6,462 nucleotides of DNA from an uncultured Campylobacter sp. (GTDB lineage: Bacteria; Campylobacterota; Campylobacteria; Campylobacterales; Campylobacteraceae): NCBI GenBank assembly GCA_938046705.1, contig CALIWP010000290.1:1-6462 (forward strand), in the 5' to 3' direction. Position numbers and translations under genes: made by a program. Of the stretch, positions 1 to 4,887 are shown one piece after another. The notes under the pieces were generated by a model. The model saw nothing but the letters and a program-made list of their open reading frames with translations. It was not told where the DNA came from and made no database searches. The stretch's first letter is position 1. Each line of letters begins with the position of its first letter.

Positions 1-42
1 TTTTGTTTTTGGACAGGGGTTCGATCCCCCTCGCTTCCACCA
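1..42 (+). ncRNA. ssrA: 3' end of tmRNA (partial)
   Basis: This is the 3' end of transfer-messenger RNA, which rescues stalled ribosomes; the 5' part lies outside the window. The T stem is AGGGG (15-19) with CCCCT (27-31), closing the loop TTCGATC (20-26). The 3' acceptor strand CGCTTCC (32-38) is followed by discriminator A39 and an encoded CCA (40-42). The acceptor would pair with the GGGAGCG-type 5' end that I recall for Campylobacter tmRNA. The lead-in TTTTTGGACAGGGG is also as I remember it there, and it favours tmRNA over an ordinary tRNA. The gene remains intact at its 3' end, as expected when an element inserts at an attachment site that rebuilds the gene. Confidence 0.87.
1..42. other. 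Probable attachment site (att) in ssrA
   Basis: The integrase gene begins 234 bases after the tmRNA CCA and points away from it, the usual layout when a tyrosine recombinase has used the 3' end of a tRNA or tmRNA gene as target. The core exchange sequence should lie within the T-arm and acceptor bases. The second copy at the far end of the element is not in this window, so the exact core cannot be defined. Confidence 0.6.
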
Positions 43-276
43 TTTTATACTTTTTAATCCCTTTCAATCTTTTTAAAAACCTTTATAAAAATACGATAAA
101 AACAACTTTCGTTATATCTTATTAATTTAAATTGTTTTCAATGTTTTTAAGCCTTTTTAATTGCCTTTAAGGACTTTTTACGGATAATTTAAAGGATAAA
201 ATATTGTCCGCCAAAAAATGTCCGTAAAAAATCGTCGCTTGATTTTTAGGGGCTTGCGGACACTTAAAGGACAAAA
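43..276. other. AT-rich gap between att site and integrase, with repeated short motifs
   Basis: I see no gene here. The octamer CTTTTTAA occurs exactly at 50-57, 69-76 and 153-160, with near copies at 143-150 and 174-181. Nearer the integrase are TGTCCGC (205-211), TGTCCGT (219-225) and GCGGACA (256-262), with ACGGATA at 180-186. An imperfect direct repeat of about 23 bases joins 178-201 and 254-276. These could be arm-type binding sites for integrase or its accessory factor, or operators for the integrase promoter. A weak -10-like TAAAAT lies at 197-202. Confidence 0.45.
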
Positions 277-1479
277 ATGCCAAAAATTAACCCTCCCTTG
301 ACGGACACGGCCATAAGGGCTTTAAAACCCAAAGATAAGACTTATAAAAAATCTGATGGGCAAAATTTGTTTATATTTATTGAGCCCGCGGGTCGTAAAT
401 TTTTTGCGCTTGAGTATAAGAGCCCACTTACATTAAAGATGCGCCGCATGGCCTTGGGAAATTATCCGCTTTTAACCTTGGCTAAAGCAAGGGAATTAAA
501 AACAGAGCTTTTGCGTTTGGTAAAAGACGGCATTGATCCAATAGTCGCTAAAAATGGTGATGCGAGCCGAAATTTTGAACGGCTTGCGATGGAGTGGATA
601 GATAAGAAAAGTAAAATCATCAAAGAAGTGACTACTCAAATTCAAATAAGAAACGTGCAGAAATATCTTTTTCCGTATCTTGGTAAAAGAGATATTTCGG
701 GCATTTGTGCCACAGAGATAATTGAAATTTTGCGAAAAGTAGAGGATGGCGGCCGCCTAAGCGTCGTTAAAAAGCTGTTCCAGTTTTGCGCGCAGCTATG
801 GAGATATGCGGTGGCTAACGGCAAGGCTCCACACAATATCATGTCTGACATCGATTTCAAATATACTTTCAAGGCTGAAAAGAAGCAAAATTACCCGAGC
901 TTGACGAAGGATAGCGATCTTAGCGCGCTGGTTTTTGCCGTGAATGAATATAGCGGAGAATATAAAACTAAGGTAGCATTAAAACTCGGTCTTTATTCGG
1001 CAGCAAGGTCTTTTAATATTCGTGCGGCGCAATGGAGCGAGTTTGATTTCGATAAAGGACTTTGGAGCATAGACGCTAGTAAGATTAAGCAGGAGCGCAG
1101 AAATTTTAATCTTCCGATCTCTAGGCAGGTCAAAGCCTTGCTGCTTGAGTATCGTAAATTTGCGCCAGCTAACGACTATCTGTTTTTTAATAATTTCAGC
1201 AAAACTAAATATATGAGCGAAAATACTCTAAACGTTGCGCTTAGGCGTATGGGCTATACTAAAGACGAGATAGTTTTTCACGGATTTCGCTCAAGCTTTA
1301 GCACGATTTGTAACGAAAATACGCACATTCACGGCTACTCCGAGGCTATAATAGAAAAGTGTCTCGCACATAAAGACGCAAACTCGGTGCGTGCTGCATA
1401 TAATAGGGCGGAAAATTTATCACAAATGCGAGGGCTTATGCAGTGGTGGGCGGATTATTTGGACGGCTTAATGGATTAA
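277..1479 (+). CDS. int: P4-type tyrosine recombinase (integrase)
   Basis: This site-specific integrase probably inserts and excises the element at ssrA. It has 400 residues, the usual size for P4-like integrases. Residues 1-90 form the arm-binding DUF4102-type domain (LTDTAIRALKP near the start, LGNYPLLTLAKAR at 60-72). Residues about 95-190 form the helical core-binding domain. The catalytic domain follows with R244 (in SAARSFN), K271, H335 and R338 (HGFR), H365 (LAHKD) and the nucleophile Y375 (AAYNR). No key residue is missing, so the enzyme looks functional. The ATG at 277 is preceded by AAAGGA at 266-271, five bases away. It is the only substantial + strand gene at this end and converges on the - strand unit ending at 1520. 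TGTCCG-type motifs flank its start codon and may be binding sites for self-regulation. Confidence 0.95.
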   Translation: MPKINPPLTDTAIRALKPKDKTYKKSDGQNLFIFIEPAGRKFFALEYKSPLTLKMRRMALGNYPLLTLAKARELKTELLRLVKDGIDPIVAKNGDASRNFERLAMEWIDKKSKIIKEVTTQIQIRNVQKYLFPYLGKRDISGICATEIIEILRKVEDGGRLSVVKKLFQFCAQLWRYAVANGKAPHNIMSDIDFKYTFKAEKKQNYPSLTKDSDLSALVFAVNEYSGEYKTKVALKLGLYSAARSFNIRAAQWSEFDFDKGLWSIDASKIKQERRNFNLPISRQVKALLLEYRKFAPANDYLFFNNFSKTKYMSENTLNVALRRMGYTKDEIVFHGFRSSFSTICNENTHIHGYSEAIIEKCLAHKDANSVRAAYNRAENLSQMRGLMQWWADYLDGLMD

Positions 1480-1486
1480 GCCGTCC
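1461..1486. terminator. Perfect hairpin across the integrase stop codon
   Basis: GGACGGCTTAA (1461-1471) and TTAAGCCGTCC (1476-1486) form a perfect 11-base-pair stem with loop TGGA. The TAA stop (1477-1479) lies in the 3' arm. There is no clear T tract on either side, so a classical intrinsic terminator is not certain. The site lies between two converging genes and could stop or shield transcripts from either direction. Confidence 0.55.
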
Positions 1487-1519
1487 GCGATCAGGTTTGT
1501 AGCCGCTCCACCTTACCTT

Positions 1520-1879
1520 CTACCTCCCGTTATTCTGCACGTTGCCGTTACCTATCTGGATATTGCCGCCGTTTATGATGATGACGTCTCTTTTGGCTTT
1601 ATTTTTACGACGGGCGCGCTTGCGTCTTTTGCAAGGGCTATCCTTTTTAAAATATCTGCCGTAAATTTCAAGCAGTCCTAAAGGATTGAAGTGCTCTTTC
1701 GCATAGCCCGGGTAGAGAGCATCAAGATATAAAAGTTTATCTAAAACCTTATCCATATCGAAATTTCTGCCATAGACCTCTTTAAAAGAGAGCTCTAATT
1801 CTCGCAGCTGCGCTTCTTGCTTTTTGCTAAGCATCTCTACTTCCTCGCTAGGAAAAACCCGTCCGCCTATGCTTTTCAT
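1520..1879 (-). CDS. Small basic protein with RHIM-like C-terminal motif
   Basis: I do not recognise the family of this 119-residue protein. Residues 15-80 look helical and charged. Residues 84-97 are strongly basic (KRRKRARRKNKAKR), suggesting nucleic-acid contact or a linker. The tail, residues 99-118, changes character: three isoleucines, then GGN, IQIGNGN (107-113) and VQNN. IQIGNGN fits the RHIM-type amyloid core, (I/V)-Q-(I/V)-G-x-x-N, which is also used by bacterial amyloid signalling motifs at protein ends. The ATG at 1879 overlaps the TGA of the upstream coiled-coil gene (ATGA), with AAAGGA six bases ahead inside that gene, so the two are translationally coupled and probably act together. 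Alternatives are a DNA-binding accessory protein with a low-complexity Asn/Gly tail. The gene is well supported; the amyloid idea is inference. Confidence 0.85.
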   Translation of the reverse strand: MKSIGGRVFPSEEVEMLSKKQEAQLRELELSFKEVYGRNFDMDKVLDKLLYLDALYPGYAKEHFNPLGLLEIYGRYFKKDSPCKRRKRARRKNKAKRDVIIINGGNIQIGNGNVQNNGR

Positions 1880-2730
1880 CGCTCATCCTTTAGATAAAGT
1901 TTATTTCCTTCGCTTTGCTCTTTTAGCTTTGACATAGCGGCGGAAAGCTTGTTTTGTAAGCAGGCAAGATCCGATTGCAAAAGCTCAAGCTCATGCCGCA
2001 TAGCTATAGGCGCCTGCGCTTGTTCGATGCTTGCTTGCACCACGGCAGAGCTAAGACGGGCGATATATTCTTTTTGAGAGGCTATGGTCCCGTTAGCTAA
2101 GGCTAGCTCGCCTGCTAGATCCTCTATCTCGCCCCTTAGGCGAAAGACCTCGGACATATTAGAGATCGCTTCGTGTTTTACGTCCGTTAGCTCCTTATTA
2201 AGCGCCGATAGCTCGGCGCTGTTTATGCGAGCGAGAAAGCCCGTGCGAGAGGTGGTTTTGGTACGATATGAGGCTAGAGCATTTTTAGCCTTAGTAATCT
2301 CGCCTTTATAGTAAGCAAGCTTTTTGCTGTGCTTCTTGGCTTCAATCTCGGCATCTGCTTTAAGCTCAGAAATTTCGCCTTCTAGCCGTAGATTATGCTC
2401 GCGAGCTTCGGCGAAAGCCTGCGCCTGCCTTAAGATAGTCTTTTCGAGCTCCTGCTCCGCCCATAACCTAAAGCCCTTAGCCTTTTCGCTGCGGATAAAC
2501 ATCCCGAGCTTGATAATGCCGCGGAGCGTCCATTTGATGACAGGCTTGCGAAATTTATTTATCTCGATGACGAAATGGATATCCTCGACTATTTCGTCCG
2601 CGTGCAGTCGCTTATGCTCTCTGATGGCAGTCGTAGAAACACTGTAACGCTCCGCGACATACTCGGTAGAGAATGTTTGGAAATTTAAAATTTCAGCATG
2701 GGGGCTATCGTTCTTAAAAAGTGAGTTCAT
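1876..2730 (-). CDS. Phage regulator-like protein: N-terminal DNA-binding domain plus long coiled coil
   Basis: This 284-residue protein has two parts. Residues about 18-95 look like the small DNA-binding domains of phage antirepressor/RhuM/ORF6N-type proteins: an HTH-like stretch (FSTEYVAERYSVSTTAIREH, 20-39), a central W67 followed by TLRGIIKLGMFIRS (68-81), then KGFRLWAEQELE (85-96). From about 95 to 278 it is rich in Ala, Glu, Lys and Leu with few prolines, typical of a long coiled coil, probably for self-assembly or partner binding. The ATG at 2730 has AAAGGA eight bases upstream and lies about 38 bases from a strong predicted start point. Its TGA overlaps the ATG of the RHIM-like gene. 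A role as DNA-binding regulator is likely; the exact family is uncertain. GC is about 55% in one line I counted, well above the neighbouring HTH gene. Confidence 0.88.
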   Translation of the reverse strand: MNSLFKNDSPHAEILNFQTFSTEYVAERYSVSTTAIREHKRLHADEIVEDIHFVIEINKFRKPVIKWTLRGIIKLGMFIRSEKAKGFRLWAEQELEKTILRQAQAFAEAREHNLRLEGEISELKADAEIEAKKHSKKLAYYKGEITKAKNALASYRTKTTSRTGFLARINSAELSALNKELTDVKHEAISNMSEVFRLRGEIEDLAGELALANGTIASQKEYIARLSSAVVQASIEQAQAPIAMRHELELLQSDLACLQNKLSAAMSKLKEQSEGNKLYLKDER

Positions 2731-2775
2731 AGTAGAAATCCTTTCAAAAGTGATTTAAAATCATATTTTGATGGG

Positions 2776-2804
2776 ATTATACTATTTTAAATAGTAGAAG
2801 TCAA
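2776..2804 (-). promoter_or_regulatory. Near-consensus sigma70 promoter for the coiled-coil/RHIM-like unit
   Basis: On the - strand, TTGACT (2804-2799) and TATAAT (2781-2776) are separated by exactly 17 bases. The predicted start is near 2769, giving a leader of about 38 bases before the ATG at 2730. This is the best promoter in the window. Confidence 0.8.
2780..2796. promoter_or_regulatory. Operator-like palindrome inside the promoter spacer
   Basis: TACTATT (2780-2786) and AATAGTA (2790-2796) form a perfect inverted repeat around TTA. It fills the -35/-10 spacer and touches the first two bases of the -10 box, so a bound dimer would block RNA polymerase. The half site ATAGTAGAA (2791-2799) recurs at 2729-2737, over the start codon of the regulated gene. 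The HTH protein encoded just upstream is the natural candidate binder. Confidence 0.6.
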
Positions 2805-2814
2805 GTGTTTTATT

Positions 2815-2854
2815 ATTGTAAATAAGATTTTTTCAAAAAAAGTTTATTTACAAT
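2815..2854. repeat. Long inverted repeat upstream of the promoter
   Basis: ATTGTAAATAA (2815-2825) and TTATTTACAAT (2844-2854) are perfect 11-base inverted repeats. The spacer itself has T6 facing A7, so the dyad extends inward. It lies just upstream of the -35 box and could be a second operator, an activator site or part of the termination region of the HTH gene. Confidence 0.5.
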
Positions 2855-2855
2855 C

Positions 2856-2880
2856 AGAGCGACAGAATTTCTGTCTCTCT
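2856..2880 (-). terminator. Hairpin at the end of the HTH gene
   Basis: GACAGAA (2861-2867) and TTCTGTC (2869-2875) form a dyad. It extends outward past one mismatch by AGAG (2856-2859) with CTCT (2877-2880). In the - strand transcript the hairpin begins at the TAG stop. A U7 run follows only after about 14 bases, so termination is plausible but not textbook. Confidence 0.4.
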
Positions 2881-3574
2881 AAATTTCATCTAGCAGTTCC
2901 TTAAAAGCAGTTAGTTTAGCGATTTTCTCCTTTAAGTTTTTGTTTTCTATCATAAGTTCTAAAAGATATTGATAGGTCGGCGGCACTTCGCCCTTGGTTA
3001 CCCATTGCGCGGGCGTGCCCGAATTTACCTTGATAATCTCCGCCAACTCCCTTTGGGTGATACCTAGCTCGGCACAAACTTTTTTAACGATATTTTCCTC
3101 CTTATAATTCGGATCGAAATGCCATTCTATGACGTATAAATCATTGCCTTTTTTGTCTTTAAATTCTAGATGATTGCCTCCCTCATGAAAGAAAACGTCA
3201 TATTCCCCCTCTTTTTTTAGCTCTTCATTAATTTCAAGAATAAGCTCTTTTTCGTTTCCTCTTTTTATTTGTGTTTTTGGGAAAATTAGGTCTTTATATT
3301 TCCCTAAAACAAGTATCTTATGCCCGTCTCTCGGGTCGTATCCTATAAGTCTAGAATTTGGGTCGTTTATCATTAAATTTGGATTGTGCTCGTTTTGCGA
3401 AAGCCAATCATATATGCTATCCTCGTCATCCTCGTTGCATAGATTATCTATACAAAACTTTTTAAAGTTTTGATAAAAAGGCGTTATTGCTTTTAAGTTG
3501 TCGGGGTGCAACCATTTATAATTTCCTTTTGCATATTTTTTGCAAACTTGAATAAACTTCTTGCTGGTCATCAT
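2879..3574 (-). CDS. DNA-binding protein with C-terminal helix-turn-helix (candidate repressor)
   Basis: The product is 231 residues, or 230 if the second ATG at 3571 is used. AAAGGA lies only three bases before the first ATG and six before the second, so the second may be the real start. Residues 1-155 are acidic and charged and match no domain I know; HEGGNHLEF and YVIEWHFDP (130-155) suggest a small beta-rich fold. Residues 162-200 are an XRE/CI-type HTH: ITQRELAEII (172-181), then a turn and recognition helix SGTPAQWVTKG (185-195). A short coiled coil (203-222) may dimerise it. An HTH at the C-terminus is unusual for phage repressors. The gene is AT-rich (about 33% GC in one line counted) next to GC-richer neighbours. 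It lies immediately upstream of a promoter with an operator-like palindrome. Confidence 0.85.
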   Translation of the reverse strand: MMTSKKFIQVCKKYAKGNYKWLHPDNLKAITPFYQNFKKFCIDNLCNEDDEDSIYDWLSQNEHNPNLMINDPNSRLIGYDPRDGHKILVLGKYKDLIFPKTQIKRGNEKELILEINEELKKEGEYDVFFHEGGNHLEFKDKKGNDLYVIEWHFDPNYKEENIVKKVCAELGITQRELAEIIKVNSGTPAQWVTKGEVPPTYQYLLELMIENKNLKEKIAKLTAFKELLDEI

Positions 3575-3601
3575 TATTCCTTTGTTTATTTGATTTAGCT
3601 G

Positions 3602-3610
3602 ATTATATCA
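3602..3610 (-). promoter_or_regulatory. Extended -10 promoter of the HTH gene
   Basis: On the - strand TATAAT (3607-3602) is preceded by TG at 3610-3609, an extended -10. No good -35 is seen, as is common in Campylobacter. The start would be near 3595, leaving a leader of about 20 bases. The TGAT/ATCA dyad at 3600-3610 overlaps the -10 and could be an autoregulatory site. Confidence 0.6.
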
Positions 3611-3656
3611 AAATAAGCCTTAAGCGCTTTTGCCCGCCTTATAGGCTCAATAAATA

Positions 3657-3761
3657 TCACGAATGCTTATCTTTCTTTTTCATACGCCTATATCCGAGAT
3701 AGCCTTCCGTAACGATCGTTCCCATGCCAAAACCCATTAAAAAATAAAAGATCCAAAGCAC
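3657..3761 (-). CDS. 34-residue single-span membrane protein, GTG start
   Basis: This small gene starts with GTG at 3761, five bases after a strong AAGGAG (3772-3767), and ends with TGA at 3657-3659. The product begins LWIFYFLMGFGMGTIV, a hydrophobic span at about residues 2-17, and ends in a basic tail (RRMKKKDKH, 25-33). That charge pattern suggests the C-terminus faces the cytoplasm. I recognise no family. It lies between the promoter of the HTH gene and the divergent 81-residue gene, with only 31 bases to the latter's start. The size and shape resemble the two mini membrane proteins at 5461-5674. The start is set by the ribosome site, since no ATG is close to it. Confidence 0.65.
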   Translation of the reverse strand: MLWIFYFLMGFGMGTIVTEGYLGYRRMKKKDKHS

Positions 3762-3781
3762 TTTTTCTCCTTAAATTTAGA

Positions 3782-3787
3782 TATAAT
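3782..3787 (+). promoter_or_regulatory. -10 box placed for a leaderless transcript
   Basis: A perfect TATAAT ends six bases before the ATG at 3793. RNA normally starts six to nine bases after the -10, so the transcript would begin at or just inside the start codon. The same bases read as ATTATA on the other strand, where TTATAT at 3786-3781 could serve as the -10 for the 34-residue gene. Confidence 0.5.
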
Positions 3788-3792
3788 TCCGT

Positions 3793-4038
3793 ATGGAATT
3801 TTTAGATATTTTAAAAAACATTTTCGGCTCCGAAATCGCGGCTTTTTGTCTCGGCGCTTGCGGTGGCTATTTGTTCGCAGTCAAATTCATACTGCCGCAA
3901 AGGATTAAGGATCTCTCTACTGAGACTTTTTCTAGAAATTGCCCTTTGGTAGAGTGCGCCTACGGAGGATATAAAAACGAGGTTAAAGTAACCGTCCGAG
4001 GCGAGAAAGTAATACATTGCGCCTGTCCTTTACTTTGA
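3793..4038 (+). CDS. 81-residue membrane protein with Cys-rich tail
   Basis: I recognise no family. Residues about 13-34 (SEIAAFCLGACGGYLFAVKF) form a likely membrane span, followed by PQRIKD and a tail with four cysteines: C50, C55, C76 and C78. The spacing CPLVEC and CAC could bind a metal or make disulphides. There is no ribosome site before the ATG, and an in-frame TAA inside the -10 box rules out an earlier start, so translation may be leaderless. The gene runs against its neighbours: it diverges from the 34-residue gene and converges on the AlpA-like gene, ending 44 bases from it. The opposite-strand ORF over the same bases has a fair ribosome site but a poorer, Ser/Leu/Arg-rich sequence. 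I prefer this strand with moderate confidence. Confidence 0.6.
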   Translation: MEFLDILKNIFGSEIAAFCLGACGGYLFAVKFILPQRIKDLSTETFSRNCPLVECAYGGYKNEVKVTVRGEKVIHCACPLL

Positions 4039-4082
4039 CTATACCGAGCGATGCTGCCGTAAAACGCATGAACCTTGTCCGC

Positions 4083-4277
4083 TTATGATCTTTTAGCGCT
4101 TTTTGCCGCGCTTTTGATAAAGCCCTCTATACTGGCTCTCGTATATACTACTGTTTTTTTACCTAGTTTAAATTTTTCTATATAACCCTCTTTTACGTAA
4201 CGCCAAAGAGTCGCATCACAGACTCCGCCTAAAAGCTCTTTTGCCTGCCTGGTTGTTAGATATTCTTGTCCTATCAT
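4083..4277 (-). CDS. AlpA/excisionase-type helix-turn-helix protein
   Basis: The 64-residue protein is almost entirely a MerR-like winged HTH of the AlpA/HTH_17 group: YLTTRQAKELLGG (6-18), recognition helix DATLWRYVKEG (21-31), wing KFKLGKKTVVYTRAS (35-49) and a terminal helix GFIKSA. Such proteins act as recombination directionality factors or as activators of integrase genes in P4-like elements, so it is a candidate partner of the recombinase at 277-1479, though it is not next to it. The ATG at 4277 overlaps the TGA of the preceding gene (ATGA) and has AAAGGA seven bases upstream. It is the last recognisable gene of the long - strand operon. A plain transcriptional regulator is the alternative. 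Confidence 0.85.
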   Translation of the reverse strand: MIGQEYLTTRQAKELLGGVCDATLWRYVKEGYIEKFKLGKKTVVYTRASIEGFIKSAAKSAKRS

Positions 4278-4438
4278 TTTTCGATCCTTTTTAAAATTTT
4301 CCTTAACTGCTTTAAATTTAGCTCAAGCAGTCGTCTGTGGATTTGTTCTGCGAGCGCACTTTTTTTGTCGCGTTTTTCTGTAGAGCCGTCTATCTTGCGT
4401 AGAAGCTCGCGCTCTTTTTCTCGGTCGGGGCTACTCAT
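4274..4438 (-). CDS. 54-residue charged helical protein
   Basis: No family is recognised. The sequence from ATG at 4438 is rich in Lys, Arg, Glu and Leu with a likely helical second half (AEQIHRRLLELNLKQLRKIL), perhaps a short coiled coil. A longer reading from a TTG at 4456 is possible, but AAAGGA lies seven bases before the ATG at 4438 and within the upstream stop (TAAAGGA), which favours 4438. Its TGA overlaps the AlpA-like start as ATGA, so the two are coupled. Confidence 0.7.
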   Translation of the reverse strand: MSSPDREKERELLRKIDGSTEKRDKKSALAEQIHRRLLELNLKQLRKILKRIEK

Positions 4439-4449
4439 TTTAATTTCCT

Positions 4450-4875
4450 TTAGCAATCATATTTAACTCCGGCGACTTTAAGATGAGATGCTTCTTCTGA
4501 GGAAATTTCGAATAAGTCGTCGGGATACCACCAATTAAAACCAAGCAATGCGCCATAATTCACTCCTTTATCGCATAAGCGAGTAATTACAAACCTGCCG
4601 TCCTTCGATAAATCACGCATATAAAATCCGCAATCAAAGCAAATTTCATAAATAAGCAGATCCCATCTGACGATGTATCCAGTATAAATTTCTACACTGT
4701 TTTTGTCTTTAAAACCGGCAAATTGTAATAGTTCAATATCTTTGAAACTCGCCTCAAAATTTACAGCCGTTTCTTTATCCCAAAGCGTAGCTTCTTTGTT
4801 TAGAAAGTCAACGCTTCGCACTTCGTAAATTCGTCCATCAGCTTTCAAGAGCGCTCTAAATTTAATCTCTCTCAT
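4450..4875 (-). CDS. YopX-family phage protein
   Basis: This is a YopX-type protein (common in phages and prophages, function unknown), about 141 residues. It starts MREIKFRAL and carries the family hallmark LLQFAGFKDKNSVEIYTGYI (51-70 counted from the upstream ATG; usual form LMQFTGLKDKNG.EIYEGDIV). A second beta-rich segment follows, and the end is WWYPDDLFEISSEE. There are two possible ATGs. The one at 4881 sits only two bases after AGGAGG, while the one at 4875 sits eight bases after it and gives the usual MREIKFRA start, so 4875 is chosen. The AGGAGG overlaps the TAG of the upstream 58-residue gene. Confidence 0.87.
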   Translation of the reverse strand: MREIKFRALLKADGRIYEVRSVDFLNKEATLWDKETAVNFEASFKDIELLQFAGFKDKNSVEIYTGYIVRWDLLIYEICFDCGFYMRDLSKDGRFVITRLCDKGVNYGALLGFNWWYPDDLFEISSEEASHLKVAGVKYDC

Positions 4876-4887
4876 TGTCATCTCCTC

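Noticed and set aside
642..872. 76-residue ORF on the - strand
   Set aside because: It lies wholly inside the integrase gene on the other strand, has a Ser/Leu-rich make-up and no junction or ribosome-site support.
2084..2647. Two + strand ORFs of 75 and 107 residues
   Set aside because: They are antisense reads of the coiled-coil gene; the long Ser/Ala/Leu runs are what an antisense of an Ala/Glu/Leu-rich coiled coil gives.
3636..3646. GCCTTATAGGC dyad as a terminator for the 34-residue gene
   Set aside because: The arms are only four bases with no useful T tract on the - strand.
3811..4017. 68-residue ORF on the - strand opposite the 81-residue gene
   Set aside because: It has AAAGGA eight bases before its ATG, so it is not absurd, but the sequence looks antisense-like and the other strand gives a clear membrane span and Cys pattern with a good -10 box.
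3983..4069. 28-residue ORF on the - strand after the AlpA-like gene
   Set aside because: The AAGG is only three bases from its ATG, and the peptide has no recognisable feature.
4266..4466. 66-residue + strand ORF
   Set aside because: It is antisense to the coupled 54-residue gene and rich in Ser, Phe and Arg, typical of a shadow.
4876..4881. Upstream ATG of the YopX gene
   Set aside because: It is only two bases from AGGAGG, while the next ATG has eight-base spacing and matches the family's usual first residues.
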